This document shows, piece after piece, positions 1 through 7,411 of a DNA stretch of 54,762 nucleotides. The stretch is from contig NZ_PJOK01000087.1 of NCBI RefSeq assembly GCF_002850745.1, positions 1 through 54,762 of the forward strand, in the 5' to 3' direction. Origin of the DNA: Nonomuraea indica. Lineage in GTDB: Bacteria; Actinomycetota; Actinomycetes; Streptosporangiales; Streptosporangiaceae. The notes under the pieces are model-generated. The model was given only the letters and a program-made list of their open reading frames with translations, made no database searches and was not told where the DNA came from. How positions within the stretch are numbered: position 1 is the stretch's first letter; each line of letters starts with the position of its first letter. A program made the position numbers and the translations under genes.

Positions 1-2
1 CT

Positions 3-50
3 GCCGCCGGCCCCCCCCGCCGATATCGGGGGTCGGGGTGAGTCGGCGGC
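3..50. repeat. Nested inverted repeat at left edge
   Basis: GCCGCCG at 3-9 pairs with CGGCGGC at 44-50, and inside lies the perfect palindrome CCGATATCGG at 20-29, flanked by C-rich and G-rich runs that can also pair. The window begins here, so it could be the terminator of an upstream gene, a terminal palindrome or an edge artefact. No gene is seen in bases 1-84. Confidence 0.5.
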
Positions 51-84
51 ACCACCCAACCTCAACAGCACCAGGAGCAACCAC

Positions 85-540
85 ATGGGTTCCGAGCCCT
101 ACACGCAAGCTGCCGCCGGCGAACTGGCCACCGCCGAAGAGTTGACGGACGCCTCCGCCAAAGAGGTCCGCGCCCTGCTGGAGCAGAACAAGGGCAACCG
201 CAAGCGGATCGCCGACCTGCGCAGCGCCGAGGAACGAAAGATCAAGGCGGCCCGGCGTGAGATCTCCTCGCTGGACAGAGTGCTCGCCGCGCTCGACAAG
301 CAGGGCGAGGAACTCCTCGCGCAGCTCCACCAGCCGCCCGTCGTCTTGTCGATGCAGGTCGTCCCCGACCAGGCGGAGACCCCTACCGAGCAGCATCAGG
401 CCGTCTGGGACGGCACGAACCCTCCGGAGACGGGCGTGTTCAAGACCTACCCGGATCTGGCGCGCGACCCGGACAAGAACCTCGCGGCGCTGGCCGAGCA
501 GTGGGAGGCGCAGGCCGCCCGCGAAGGGGAGCCGTCGTGA
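85..540 (+). CDS. Hypothetical coiled-coil protein
   Basis: 151 residues, family not recognised. Residues about 20-85 are rich in Glu, Lys, Arg and Leu with heptad-like spacing and probably form a coiled coil. The C-terminal half is acidic and proline-containing. An AGGAGC sequence sits about 8 bases before the ATG. Its stop overlaps the next start (GTGA), so it leads a translationally coupled run reaching the methyltransferase. A small structural or regulatory early phage protein is possible, but nothing in the sequence fixes a role. Confidence 0.65.
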   Translation: MGSEPYTQAAAGELATAEELTDASAKEVRALLEQNKGNRKRIADLRSAEERKIKAARREISSLDRVLAALDKQGEELLAQLHQPPVVLSMQVVPDQAETPTEQHQAVWDGTNPPETGVFKTYPDLARDPDKNLAALAEQWEAQAAREGEPS

Positions 541-716
541 CCGCGCTACACCGGGCCGCCCGCCTGCTCGGGCTGATCGCCTCCCGCCATCCGCGCGGCT
601 GCGCAACGGGATGGGCGTGCCTGGCTCGTCTCCCGCGCCCTGAGCGGCCCGTGGACGACTTCAGCTCCCGCCGCACCCACCAGACCCCCATCGAGTACGG
701 AAAGGCCCCCCGATGA
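537..716 (+). CDS. Small basic hypothetical protein
   Basis: 59 residues from a GTG that overlaps the upstream stop as GTGA; its own stop overlaps the next ATG as ATGA. The frame is also open upstream, but coupling favours the GTG at 537. The product is Arg- and Cys-containing, with no recognised domain. It is supported mainly by the fit between two coupled genes. Confidence 0.4.
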   Translation: MTALHRAARLLGLIASRHPRGCATGWACLARLPRPERPVDDFSSRRTHQTPIEYGKAPR

Positions 717-1168
717 GCGAGAGCACCCCCAAGACGCCCGTCGCCACCACGCCTCCCACCCCGGAGAACGTCGCCGAGATGCTGACCAGCGGCGACAACG
801 ACTACCACGACGGCAACTACTGGCACCCGTCCATCGGCGCCGACGGCAACGTCGTCCACATCGGCATCACCGCCTACAGCGAGGACGGCGGCAAACTGCC
901 CGAGCAGCACTTCCGGGCGGTCGTCGTCGAGGGGGAGCAGACCCCGATCGTGCTGGAGCGCCCCGAGGAGCTCGGGCTCTGCTGGGACGAGGACGGCGGC
1001 GACCTGATCGCCCCTACCGCCGACGGGATCCGCATGTGGCCGCCCTCCATGGCGTGGTTCGACATGACGGTCCAGGAGGCGCGTGAACTCGCAGCCCACC
1101 TTGCTGCGATGGCGGACGAGTGGGAGGCCGCTGAGGCCGCTCGGGCACAGAAGGGCGGCCAGCCGTGA
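713..1168 (+). CDS. Hypothetical acidic phage protein
   Basis: 151 residues, soluble and acidic. After a Pro/Thr-rich N-terminus of about 20 residues comes a mixed alpha/beta region, ending in an Ala/Glu-rich helix (about residues 115-150). The ATG overlaps the upstream stop (ATGA), and the stop overlaps the next gene's GTG. No catalytic motif is visible. It resembles the small uncharacterised early proteins common in actinophages. Confidence 0.65.
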   Translation: MSESTPKTPVATTPPTPENVAEMLTSGDNDYHDGNYWHPSIGADGNVVHIGITAYSEDGGKLPEQHFRAVVVEGEQTPIVLERPEELGLCWDEDGGDLIAPTADGIRMWPPSMAWFDMTVQEARELAAHLAAMADEWEAAEAARAQKGGQP

Positions 1169-1431
1169 CCGCCTGGGACAAGCTGACCTTCGCCGCCGAA
1201 GCGCTCAACGCCCTGTCAGGCGGGACGTTCCTGTACGTCGTCGCCGGCGTGGCCATCCTCGCCGCCGTCTCCCTGCTGTTCGGCTACATCGGCCGCTGCA
1301 TCTCGATGGGCGTCCCCGTCGTGAACGAGAAGGTCCTGCGGCAGGCGCTCGTCGAGGAGGCGGACCGGCAGGAACGTCACGGTCTGGCTGGCCTGCACGA
1401 CGTGTTCGAGGACGGCGACGATGACCGCTGA
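1165..1431 (+). CDS. Small single-span membrane protein
   Basis: 88 residues from a GTG overlapping the upstream stop. One hydrophobic segment (about residues 20-45) is followed by a charged C-terminal tail rich in Glu, Asp and Arg, which would face the cytoplasm if the N-terminus is outside. The 3' end overlaps the methyltransferase start by 11 bases. Function unknown. Confidence 0.6.
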   Translation: MTAWDKLTFAAEALNALSGGTFLYVVAGVAILAAVSLLFGYIGRCISMGVPVVNEKVLRQALVEEADRQERHGLAGLHDVFEDGDDDR

Positions 1432-2620
1432 CCTCATCGTCGACCTCTTCGCCGGCCCTGGCGGCTGGAGCACCGGCATTGAGGATCTCGGCCTGCGCGA
1501 CATCGGCCTGGAGTGGGACACCGCAGCCTGCAAGACGCGGGCAGCAGCCGGCCACCTGACCATCCAGTGCGACGTCGCCCAGTACCCGACCGAGCCGTTC
1601 AAGGGCCGCACCAGCGGGCTGATCGGGTCACCGCCGTGCCAGGCGTGGTCCCGTGCCGGCAAGGGGCTCGGCCTCGTCGACCAGCCGTTGGTCCACCAGG
1701 CCGTCCACGACCTGTCCAAAGGCCGCGAAACCCGCAGCGCCCTGCTGGCCGCCTGCAAGGACCCGCGTAGCCTGCTCGCCGCCGAGCCGATGCGGTGGCT
1801 GTACGACCTGCGCCCCGAGTGGACCGCCATGGAAGAAGTGCCGGACGTGCTGCCCCTGTGGCGCCAGTACGCAGAGGTGTTACGCGGCTGGGGTTACAGC
1901 GTGTGGTGCGGGGTGTTGAATGCCGCCGACTACGGCGTCCCCCAGACCCGGCGCCGCGCCATCCTGATCGCCTCCCGCGTCCGCACTGTCACAGCGCCGA
2001 CCCCGACCCACACGCAGCACCCGGCAGGCGAGGACCTGTTCGGCGAGTCGCTGCCCGGCTGGGTGTCCATGGCCGACGCGCTCGGCTGGGGCGCCACCGA
2101 CCGCGTCGCTCCGACCGTCACTGCGGACGGCGGGAAGACCGGCGGCGCTGAGCCGTTCCCGACACAGGCGCGGCAGGCGCTCCTCGATGCACAGGAGCGC
2201 GGCGCATGGGTACTGCGCTCACGCCGAGACTCACCCAAGTGGATCGCCACCGACGGGCCTCGCGAGAACCGCCGCGCTGACCAGCCAGCCCCGACGTTTA
2301 CCGGTGAGGCGCACCGCTGGAGCTGGGCCCTGGAGCGGCCCGCGACAACGGCCTGCGCCACAAACAGGATCGCCCCACCCGGTCACCGTGATCGGTCTCC
2401 GGGCGGAGAGTCGCAGTTCTCCAGCTCAGACACAGTCCGCGTGACGGTCCCAGAGGCCGCCGCCCTGCAGTCCTTCCCGGCCGACTACCCGTGGCAGGGC
2501 ACCAAGACCAAGCAGTTCGAGCAGATCGGCAACGCCGTCCCGCCGCTGCTGGCCGCCCACATCGTGTCCGCGGCTACCGGTCTGAGCGTGCCCGCCCGTG
2601 ACGCGGAGGTGGCCGCATGA
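1421..2620 (+). CDS. C5 cytosine-specific DNA methyltransferase
   Basis: 399 residues. It should transfer methyl groups from S-adenosylmethionine to carbon 5 of cytosine in a specific DNA site. Motif I (DLFAGPGGWS) is at residues 8-17, motif IV with the catalytic Cys (SPPCQ) at 70-74, motif VI-like EEV at 138-140, motif VIII QTRRR at 175-179, and motif X (GNAVPP) at 370-375. The region between VIII and X would hold the target recognition domain. The Asn of the usual ENV motif is replaced by Glu. No restriction enzyme is adjacent, so it is best read as an orphan phage methyltransferase protecting phage DNA or marking replication. Its target site cannot be read from sequence. Confidence 0.92.
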   Translation: MTADLIVDLFAGPGGWSTGIEDLGLRDIGLEWDTAACKTRAAAGHLTIQCDVAQYPTEPFKGRTSGLIGSPPCQAWSRAGKGLGLVDQPLVHQAVHDLSKGRETRSALLAACKDPRSLLAAEPMRWLYDLRPEWTAMEEVPDVLPLWRQYAEVLRGWGYSVWCGVLNAADYGVPQTRRRAILIASRVRTVTAPTPTHTQHPAGEDLFGESLPGWVSMADALGWGATDRVAPTVTADGGKTGGAEPFPTQARQALLDAQERGAWVLRSRRDSPKWIATDGPRENRRADQPAPTFTGEAHRWSWALERPATTACATNRIAPPGHRDRSPGGESQFSSSDTVRVTVPEAAALQSFPADYPWQGTKTKQFEQIGNAVPPLLAAHIVSAATGLSVPARDAEVAA

Positions 2621-2787
2621 GGCTCCCTAAGTGCTGCGAGGACTGGCTGACCGCCGGCAAGCCGATGAGTGAGCACGTGCCCGTCTGCGAGCACCAGCCG
2701 CCGGCGCCTGACGTCGACCCGCCCCAGGACGCCCTGTTCGACCTCTCCCCGCCCGCTACCGACCACCAGGGAGGTGCACACCTGTGA
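2617..2787 (+). CDS. 56-residue Cys-containing protein
   Basis: ATG overlaps the methyltransferase stop (ATGA), and the stop overlaps the next start. The product has a CC pair near the N-terminus and a later single Cys and several His residues, so weak metal binding is conceivable. The C-terminal half is proline- and aspartate-rich. Supported by coupling on both sides; no family recognised. Confidence 0.45.
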   Translation: MRLPKCCEDWLTAGKPMSEHVPVCEHQPPAPDVDPPQDALFDLSPPATDHQGGAHL

Positions 2788-3002
2788 TGCATGACCTCAC
2801 CGCCGCCCTGATCCGCGGACACGTGGCCTGCCTGGCCCGTGCCGCCGCCGACACCACCGCCCCCGCCGAAGCGCGTGCCCGTGTTGAGGCCGAGCGTGCC
2901 GTGTGGGAGGAGGCCGGACGATCCCGGACGGCACCGGACGGACCCGGAACGGCCCGGAACGAAACGGAACATCTCGGAACGGAGAACCCCCGTGGCCACT
3001 AG
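2784..3002 (+). CDS. Small helical hypothetical protein
   Basis: 72 residues from GTG 2784, or 71 from ATG 2787. Ala/Arg/Glu-rich, probably helical through residue 45, with a polar tail. The second half is encoded by a short tandem run of CGGAACG-like units (about 2925-2985), so the tail is a low-complexity product of DNA repeats. It overlaps the next gene's GTG by 11 bases. Function unknown. Confidence 0.5.
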   Translation: MMHDLTAALIRGHVACLARAAADTTAPAEARARVEAERAVWEEAGRSRTAPDGPGTARNETEHLGTENPRGH

Positions 3003-3441
3003 CAAGATGATCGACCAGGCGCTGTGGCAGCCGCGCCCCGCGGCCGGCTCCGACCTGCACGCCGCCAGCCTCACCTTGCACCAGCCCCGCGCCGACCAGG
3101 ACGCCGAAGCTGCCGAGCACGCCAAGGCCGGCCGGTCCATGGTCAGGTTGGCGCTCGGCCGGCACGACTGCGTCCTCCTGCCCGCCTGCCCCGCCCACGG
3201 ACGGGAGCTGTGTGGCTGCGTCACCTGCGACAACCCCGCCCACGCCGGCGACGTCGACCTGCTCGACCTCGCGTTGAAAGCGTCTGGCCTGCGCGACGAA
3301 CCCCGCGACACCCACCGCGACTGCTCCGTCTGCCACAAGCCGCGACGCCTCGACCGTTTCGCCCACGCCAGCGACGTGTGCAAGTACTGCCAGGCCGACG
3401 CTAAAGCCGCCCGCAAGGAGGCCGACCATGGCCACGCCTGA
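2992..3441 (+). CDS. Putative double zinc-finger protein
   Basis: 149 residues from a GTG at 2992 with GGAG seven bases upstream. The frame is open further upstream, but that stretch is proline/arginine nonsense overlapping the previous gene. Two Cys/His clusters are visible: CPACPAH with CGCVTC around residues 64-82, and CSVC with CKYC around residues 110-130, each able to bind zinc. It lies just before two WhiB-like genes and overlaps the first by 14 bases. A nucleic-acid-binding role is plausible; no family assigned. Confidence 0.6.
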   Translation: MATSKMIDQALWQPRPAAGSDLHAASLTLHQPRADQDAEAAEHAKAGRSMVRLALGRHDCVLLPACPAHGRELCGCVTCDNPAHAGDVDLLDLALKASGLRDEPRDTHRDCSVCHKPRRLDRFAHASDVCKYCQADAKAARKEADHGHA

Positions 3442-3715
3442 CTGGGGGTGGACGGACTGGGCCGCCTGCCGCGGCCAGGACCTCGTCCTGTTTTTCGGCC
3501 CCGCCGGCGAGAAGCAGAACGAGAAGAGGCACCGCGAAGCCCGAGCGGTAGCGATCTGCGACCGCTGCCCCGTGAAGCTGAAGTGCCGGCAGACCGCCTT
3601 CGTGCTGAAGCAAGACGAAGGTGTGTGGGGCGGACTCGGCGAAGAGGAGCGGAAGACCAAGCGCCGCACCTGGGTGAAGGCCATGGCGCGGCAGCGTGTG
3701 CGGGCGGCCGTGTGA
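3428..3715 (+). CDS. WhiB-family iron-sulfur transcription factor
   Basis: 95 residues. The four Fe-S ligands of Wbl proteins are present (C14, C44, C47, C53 in a C-x2-C-x5-C arrangement), followed by the GVWGG turn (65-69) and a basic C-terminus for DNA binding. Wbl proteins bind a 4Fe-4S cluster and the principal sigma factor and act as redox-sensitive regulators in actinobacteria. Phage copies, such as that of mycobacteriophage TM4, can interfere with host WhiB functions. This copy is coupled to a second, divergent Wbl gene directly downstream (shared TGATG). Confidence 0.9.
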   Translation: MATPDWGWTDWAACRGQDLVLFFGPAGEKQNEKRHREARAVAICDRCPVKLKCRQTAFVLKQDEGVWGGLGEEERKTKRRTWVKAMARQRVRAAV

Positions 3716-3975
3716 TGGCCGACTGGCGCCAGCTCGGCCTGTGCGCCACCGCGGACCCGGAGGTGTTCTTCACCTCCGGGCCCCCCGGCGCCGCCCTCGA
3801 AAACCTGTGCCGGTCCTGCCCGTCGCTGATCCCGTGCACGTTCGACGCGCTCAAGCGCAGCGACTCCGGCTACCAGGCCGGGCTGAAAGTCGTGGACCGC
3901 CAGGCGATCCGCCGGTGGGACCGCAGGCAACGGAACCTCGAAACCGCCGGCAGGCCACGAAAGGACAAGCGATGA
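3715..3975 (+). CDS. Second, divergent WhiB-like protein
   Basis: 86 residues from ATG 3715 overlapping the upstream stop; GTG 3712 is an alternative. Cysteines at 10, 32, 35 and 41 keep the Wbl C-x2-C-x5-C pattern, but the glycine-tryptophan turn is replaced by YQAGL (about 53-57). The C-terminus is strongly basic. It therefore probably binds an Fe-S cluster and DNA but may contact the sigma factor differently. Its stop overlaps the next small HTH gene. Confidence 0.72.
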   Translation: MADWRQLGLCATADPEVFFTSGPPGAALENLCRSCPSLIPCTFDALKRSDSGYQAGLKVVDRQAIRRWDRRQRNLETAGRPRKDKR

Positions 3976-4151
3976 CCCCCCAGCAGTTGTACGCCCTCGT
4001 CGACGAGCGGCGCCGCGAGCTCGGCCTGCCGTTGTGGCGGGTCGCCGTTCAGCTACAGGTGTCCACCAACTATCTCGGCTGCATGCGGCGAGGTCATGTG
4101 TCTGGCCCGTTGCGTGAGCGGGTCGAGGCGTGGTTGGGGGAGGGGCCGTGA
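3972..4151 (+). CDS. Small helix-turn-helix protein
   Basis: 59 residues, ATG overlapping the stop of the second Wbl gene (ATGA). The whole protein is one XRE-like helix-turn-helix: helix 1 about 3-16, turn-recognition region about 21-38 with VSTNYLGCMRRG, then a final amphipathic helix. Probably DNA-binding and co-transcribed with the Wbl pair. It ends 2 bases before the convergent antitoxin stop. Confidence 0.6.
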   Translation: MTPQQLYALVDERRRELGLPLWRVAVQLQVSTNYLGCMRRGHVSGPLRERVEAWLGEGP

Positions 4152-4153
4152 CC

Positions 4154-4336
4154 TCAGGAGCCGGCGGAGCGCTGACGCTCGATCGCCTCAGCATCGGCTA
4201 CGGACACCACGGCGGCGATGCGCCGGCCGCGGGACATGACGTACGTGATGGTGCCGTACGCGGCGGCGTCGTTGATGACGTCGGCCAGCTTGGCTCGTAC
4301 GTCCCGCGTGCTGAGTTCCTGCGCCGTGGGTGCCAT
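4154..4336 (-). CDS. Phd/YefM-type antitoxin, no partner toxin
   Basis: 60 residues starting at ATG 4336. The N-terminus (LSTRDVRAKLADVINDA) and the segment ITYVMSRGRRIAAVVSVAD match the Phd/YefM antitoxin fold, which dimerises, binds its own operator and neutralises a toxin through its C-terminus. The C-terminus is very short and no toxin is encoded downstream, where genes converge. It faces a divergent endonuclease VII gene across a cluster of GTGTAC half-sites. It may be an orphan repressor or a decoy antitoxin against a host toxin. Confidence 0.75.
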   Translation of the reverse strand: MAPTAQELSTRDVRAKLADVINDAAAYGTITYVMSRGRRIAAVVSVADAEAIERQRSAGS

Positions 4337-4343
4337 TACTCCA

Positions 4344-4390
4344 GTGTACCTAGGCGTAATCCGGAGTACACTCGTGTACACAAGTGTAAC
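4344..4390. promoter_or_regulatory. GTGTAC operator cluster between divergent genes
   Basis: GTGTAC occurs at 4344-4349, GTACAC at 4366-4371 and GTGTAC at 4374-4379, the last two forming a palindrome with a 2-base centre; AGTGTAA follows at 4384-4390. The cluster lies between the antitoxin start (4336) and the endonuclease VII Shine-Dalgarno (4394). The layout fits autoregulation by the Phd-like protein together with control of the nuclease. Confidence 0.65.
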
Positions 4391-4402
4391 GACGGAGGAC
4401 GC

Positions 4403-5005
4403 ATGGAACACACGCTCCCGGCTCACGCGACCTGCAACCACAAGAACTACATGTTGAGCTGCGAGGTATACGAGCAGATGCTCGCGGACACTGGCCAGCG
4501 CTGCGAGGTGTGCGAGCGGCCAGCCGAGGACAACCCCGGCGGCAAGCTCTACATCGACCATGACGCGCACGTCGGGTACTGGGCCGTTCGCGGGCTCCTC
4601 TGCAACCCCTGCAACAGCGTTCTTCGCAGTGACGCCCCACCCCCCGCCGGCCCGGCGTTCGCCCGATACCTGGAGAACGCCTGGTATCGGCGTCAGATGG
4701 CTGTGCGCGGACTCCCCTACGACGGCCTGGCCGAGCCACCGGAGGGAAGCTGCGTTCGCGACCATCGCGGCAAGTTGTGGCGCCGCCGAGCTGGCCGCTG
4801 GATCTGCTCGGACGCCCGCTACAAGGTGCGCGACTGGCGACACCTGATCGCCAAGACCGGACCGCTCGGCCTGACCTGGGTGCAGCCCGTCGAAGTGCCC
4901 ATCCGGCCGGCCGATCCCGAATCGGTCGCTGCGTCGCTCCGCGCCTTTATGGCCCCGCAAGACCTCGCCAGGCTGCTGCGCCTGCTTGCCGAGCGCAAAG
5001 ACTAA
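4403..5005 (+). CDS. Recombination endonuclease VII-like HNH nuclease
   Basis: 200 residues from ATG 4403 with GGAGG at 4394-4398. Zinc ligands C34/C37 and C67/C70 bracket the DHDxH active-site region (52-56) and the VRGLLC segment, as in phage T4 endonuclease VII. That enzyme resolves Holliday junctions and branched DNA before packaging. The C-terminal half (about 110-200) is an extension of unknown function containing a basic RGKLWRRRAGRWIC stretch and a final helix. Expression may be tied to the divergent antitoxin-like repressor. The frame is open upstream to 4130, but that part would overlap the antitoxin gene. Confidence 0.85.
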   Translation: MEHTLPAHATCNHKNYMLSCEVYEQMLADTGQRCEVCERPAEDNPGGKLYIDHDAHVGYWAVRGLLCNPCNSVLRSDAPPPAGPAFARYLENAWYRRQMAVRGLPYDGLAEPPEGSCVRDHRGKLWRRRAGRWICSDARYKVRDWRHLIAKTGPLGLTWVQPVEVPIRPADPESVAASLRAFMAPQDLARLLRLLAERKD

Positions 5006-5102
5006 ACCAACTCACCACCAGGGGGACTCAATCGTGGCAGCACGCCGAATACCCGCCCCGCTCCCGACCTGACCGAACTACTCACCATCTGGAGCACCGC
5101 AA

Positions 5103-6134
5103 GTGGGATGGGCCCGCATAGACGACGCCTTCGACGATCACGAGAAGGTGCTGGCGCTACTCGACCTCGACGAGGGAGTAGCGGCGCTCGGGCTGTGGAC
5201 GCTGTGCCTCACGTGGGCGCACCGCAACACTCGCAAGAAAAGCAAGACGCCCGGCCTGCTGCCCAGCACGCTGCCGCGCCGCTTCGTCGGCTCCCGGGGG
5301 CGGGAACTGGCTGCGCTGCTCGTGGACGCCGGCATGTGGGACGTACTCGACGACGGATGGATGATCCACGACTTCGCCGAGTACCTGCCGGACAAGGAGG
5401 TCAGCGCTGCCCGGTCTGCCGCAGGCAAGAGGGGGGCTGCCTCACGCTGGGGAAACAAGCGGACGGATGGCAATTTGCCATCGCGCGATAGCAAAACGGA
5501 TGGCAAGCATGTGGCTGCCGATAGCTCGGAGGGTGCTGCCGACGCCTCTGATGCTCCTGAGGGAGCTGACGATGTCGACATCCTCCCGGCTGATGGCAAG
5601 TTGCTATCGGAGGATGGCAACTTGCCATCGGTTAGCCATCTTGCGGATGGCAAAGCTGTAGCAAGCGATGGCTCGCGCGCGGGCGCGCGCCGGGTTCGGG
5701 CTTGGGTAGGTGTTCAAGGTTCTGTCCGTACTTCGGTAACTCTTCCTCACGAGCAGCCGACTCCTGCGGAGTCTGTCGCCTCCGGCGACGCTGTCTTGAT
5801 CGAACTCCCCAGCGCCAAGGCAAGGCAGCCTGAATCCGGCTCCGATGACGACCCCAACTGGTTGAGGTTCTGGGACGCCTACCCGCGTAAGGCCAGCAAG
5901 CAGGGAGCCCGCGGCAAGTGGGCCAAGGCGATCCGTGAGGGCGTCGATCCCGAGCTCATCATCGCCGGCGCTATCCGCTACGCCGACGAAATGCGGGCCA
6001 AGCGCACCCCCAAGGACAAGATCAAGCACCCCGACGGCTGGCTGTATGGCCGCCGCTGGGAGGACGAACCCGAGACGTTCGGCCGCGGCTTCAACGACAT
6101 CGAAGAGTGCGCTCCTGAGGAGTTCAACTGGTGA
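5103..6134 (+). CDS. Phage replisome organiser / helicase loader-like protein
   Basis: 343 residues from GTG 5103, with GGAG nine bases upstream. The N-terminal part (about 1-115: W-x-IDD-x-F-x2-H-x-KVL and ALGLWTLCLTW) resembles the winged-helix DNA-binding domain of phage replication initiators. The C-terminal part (about 250-343: FWDAYPRKASKQGARGKWAKA and the DGWLYGRRWEDE motif) matches the loader domain found next to phage helicases. The middle (about 120-210) is low complexity and is encoded by repeated DNA that looks like an origin. It overlaps the downstream helicase gene by 4 bases. Function is inferred from context and domain layout, as for lambda O. Confidence 0.75.
   Translation: MGWARIDDAFDDHEKVLALLDLDEGVAALGLWTLCLTWAHRNTRKKSKTPGLLPSTLPRRFVGSRGRELAALLVDAGMWDVLDDGWMIHDFAEYLPDKEVSAARSAAGKRGAASRWGNKRTDGNLPSRDSKTDGKHVAADSSEGAADASDAPEGADDVDILPADGKLLSEDGNLPSVSHLADGKAVASDGSRAGARRVRAWVGVQGSVRTSVTLPHEQPTPAESVASGDAVLIELPSAKARQPESGSDDDPNWLRFWDAYPRKASKQGARGKWAKAIREGVDPELIIAGAIRYADEMRAKRTPKDKIKHPDGWLYGRRWEDEPETFGRGFNDIEECAPEEFNW
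5466..5654. other. Candidate replication origin (iterons inside initiator gene)
   Basis: The octamer GATGGCAA occurs at 5466, 5499, 5592, 5613 and 5646, and its complement TTGCCATC at 5475 and 5622. Perfect 17-bp palindromes GATGGCAAnTTGCCATC lie at 5466-5482 and 5613-5629; a one-mismatch copy is at 5592-5608 and a variant GATAGCAA at 5487-5494. The array encodes the non-conserved linker of the initiator, like the iterons within lambda O. Immediately downstream (5673-5695) is an alternating GCGCGC block. Confidence 0.65.
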
Positions 6135-7387
6135 ACGAGGACTTCAGGGCGCTGCCCCACGACATCGACGCCGAGAAGGCCGCCCTTGGAGCGGCCATGC
6201 TCTCGCCGAACGCCGCCAACGCCGTGTTCACACACCTGTCGGTGGATCACTTCTACCGGCCCCAGCACCGGTTCATCTTCCGCGCCATCATCGACCTGTA
6301 CCGGCGTGGAGACACCGTCGACGGGATCAGCGTCCGCGCCGAGTTGGAGTCCAGCAAGAAGCTGGACCAGGCCGGCGGCTGGGAGTACATCGCCGACCTG
6401 GTCGCGTTCGTCCCCACCGCCGCGAACGTCGGCTTCTACATCAACCGGGTGCGGGAGCTCGGCACCAAGGCCATTGCGATCGAGGAACTCACCCGGATCG
6501 CCAGCCAGGGGTACAGCGGCACCGTCACCTCCGACGAGCTGCTGGTTGCCACCGAGGACGCGTTGACCCGGTTCCGGGCACTGGCCACCGACGACGACGA
6601 GATCGACGGTTTCTCGACGCTCGGCGCGTTCATCGACGAGGCCGACACCGAATACGACTGGCTGATCCCTGGCGTGCTCGAACGTATGGACCGCGTCATC
6701 GTGGTCGCCTCCGAGGGCGCCGGTAAGACCACGCTCGCGCGGATGATCGCCGTGATGCTCGCCGCGGGTGTGCACCCGTTCTCGCCGCACACGCGGATCC
6801 CGCCGGTGCGGACGCTGTACATCGACCTGGAGAACCCGCCTGCTCTGGTCCGCCGGAAGGTGCGCCAGCTCGTCAATCTCGGACGGGAGCACTCCGGCTG
6901 GGACGATGACCGTGCTTGGCGGTGGACCCGGCCGGGCGGCATCGACCTTCGCAAGCCGCACGACCAGCACCTCGTGGACCGGGTGATCGAAACCAGCCGC
7001 GCCGAGTTCGTCGCGATGGGCCCGCTGTACAAGAGCTTCCTCGAAGGCGACGCGAAAGCCGAGACCGTCAACGGCCACGTCGCCCGCGTTCTCGACGGGT
7101 TCCGCGCCCGCCATGGCGTAGCCCTGTGGCTCGAAACGCACGCACCCATGGAGCAGCAGGGCATGCGGTCCCTGCGACCGATGGGCTCCGGCGTGTGGTC
7201 CCGCTGGCCCGAGTTCGGGCTCGCGCTCCGCAAGTCGAAGGACCGGCCGAACCGCGTCCACCTGGAGCGGTTCCGCGGCGACCGCGACGAACGCGCTTGG
7301 CCCCACCACCTCGAACGGTCCAGCCCGTGGCCGTGGAACGCCGTCTGGGATGGCGGCTTCCCGGTCGAAGAGGCAACCAGCGCCTGA
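6131..7387 (+). CDS. DnaB-N / RecA-like ATPase replicative helicase
   Basis: 418 residues. Residues about 9-110 match the DnaB N-terminal domain (DIDAEKAALGAAML, then FYRPQHRFIF). From about 175 the C-terminal part is a RecA-fold ATPase of the RepA/AAA_25 type rather than classical DnaB: Walker A ASEGAGKT at 193-200, and LWLETHA at 332-338. Where RepA-type proteins have a Walker B Asp, this protein has VAMGPL (294-299). It would unwind DNA at the phage fork, loaded by the coupled upstream protein. The fusion is typical of actinobacterial phages. Confidence 0.8.
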   Translation: MNEDFRALPHDIDAEKAALGAAMLSPNAANAVFTHLSVDHFYRPQHRFIFRAIIDLYRRGDTVDGISVRAELESSKKLDQAGGWEYIADLVAFVPTAANVGFYINRVRELGTKAIAIEELTRIASQGYSGTVTSDELLVATEDALTRFRALATDDDEIDGFSTLGAFIDEADTEYDWLIPGVLERMDRVIVVASEGAGKTTLARMIAVMLAAGVHPFSPHTRIPPVRTLYIDLENPPALVRRKVRQLVNLGREHSGWDDDRAWRWTRPGGIDLRKPHDQHLVDRVIETSRAEFVAMGPLYKSFLEGDAKAETVNGHVARVLDGFRARHGVALWLETHAPMEQQGMRSLRPMGSGVWSRWPEFGLALRKSKDRPNRVHLERFRGDRDERAWPHHLERSSPWPWNAVWDGGFPVEEATSA

Positions 7388-7411
7388 CCCTCAACCCTGG
7401 AAGGAAGCCTC

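Noticed and set aside
2574..4194. Overlapping leftward frames of over 400 codons
   Set aside because: Antisense to two Wbl genes and a zinc protein with conserved Cys patterns; no domain recognised.
4130..4402. N-terminal extension of the endonuclease VII gene
   Set aside because: It would read through the antitoxin gene and operator; ATG 4403 has GGAGG at ideal spacing.
5034..5072. 12-codon frame before the replication gene
   Set aside because: It has a passable ribosome site, but nothing else supports a leader peptide.
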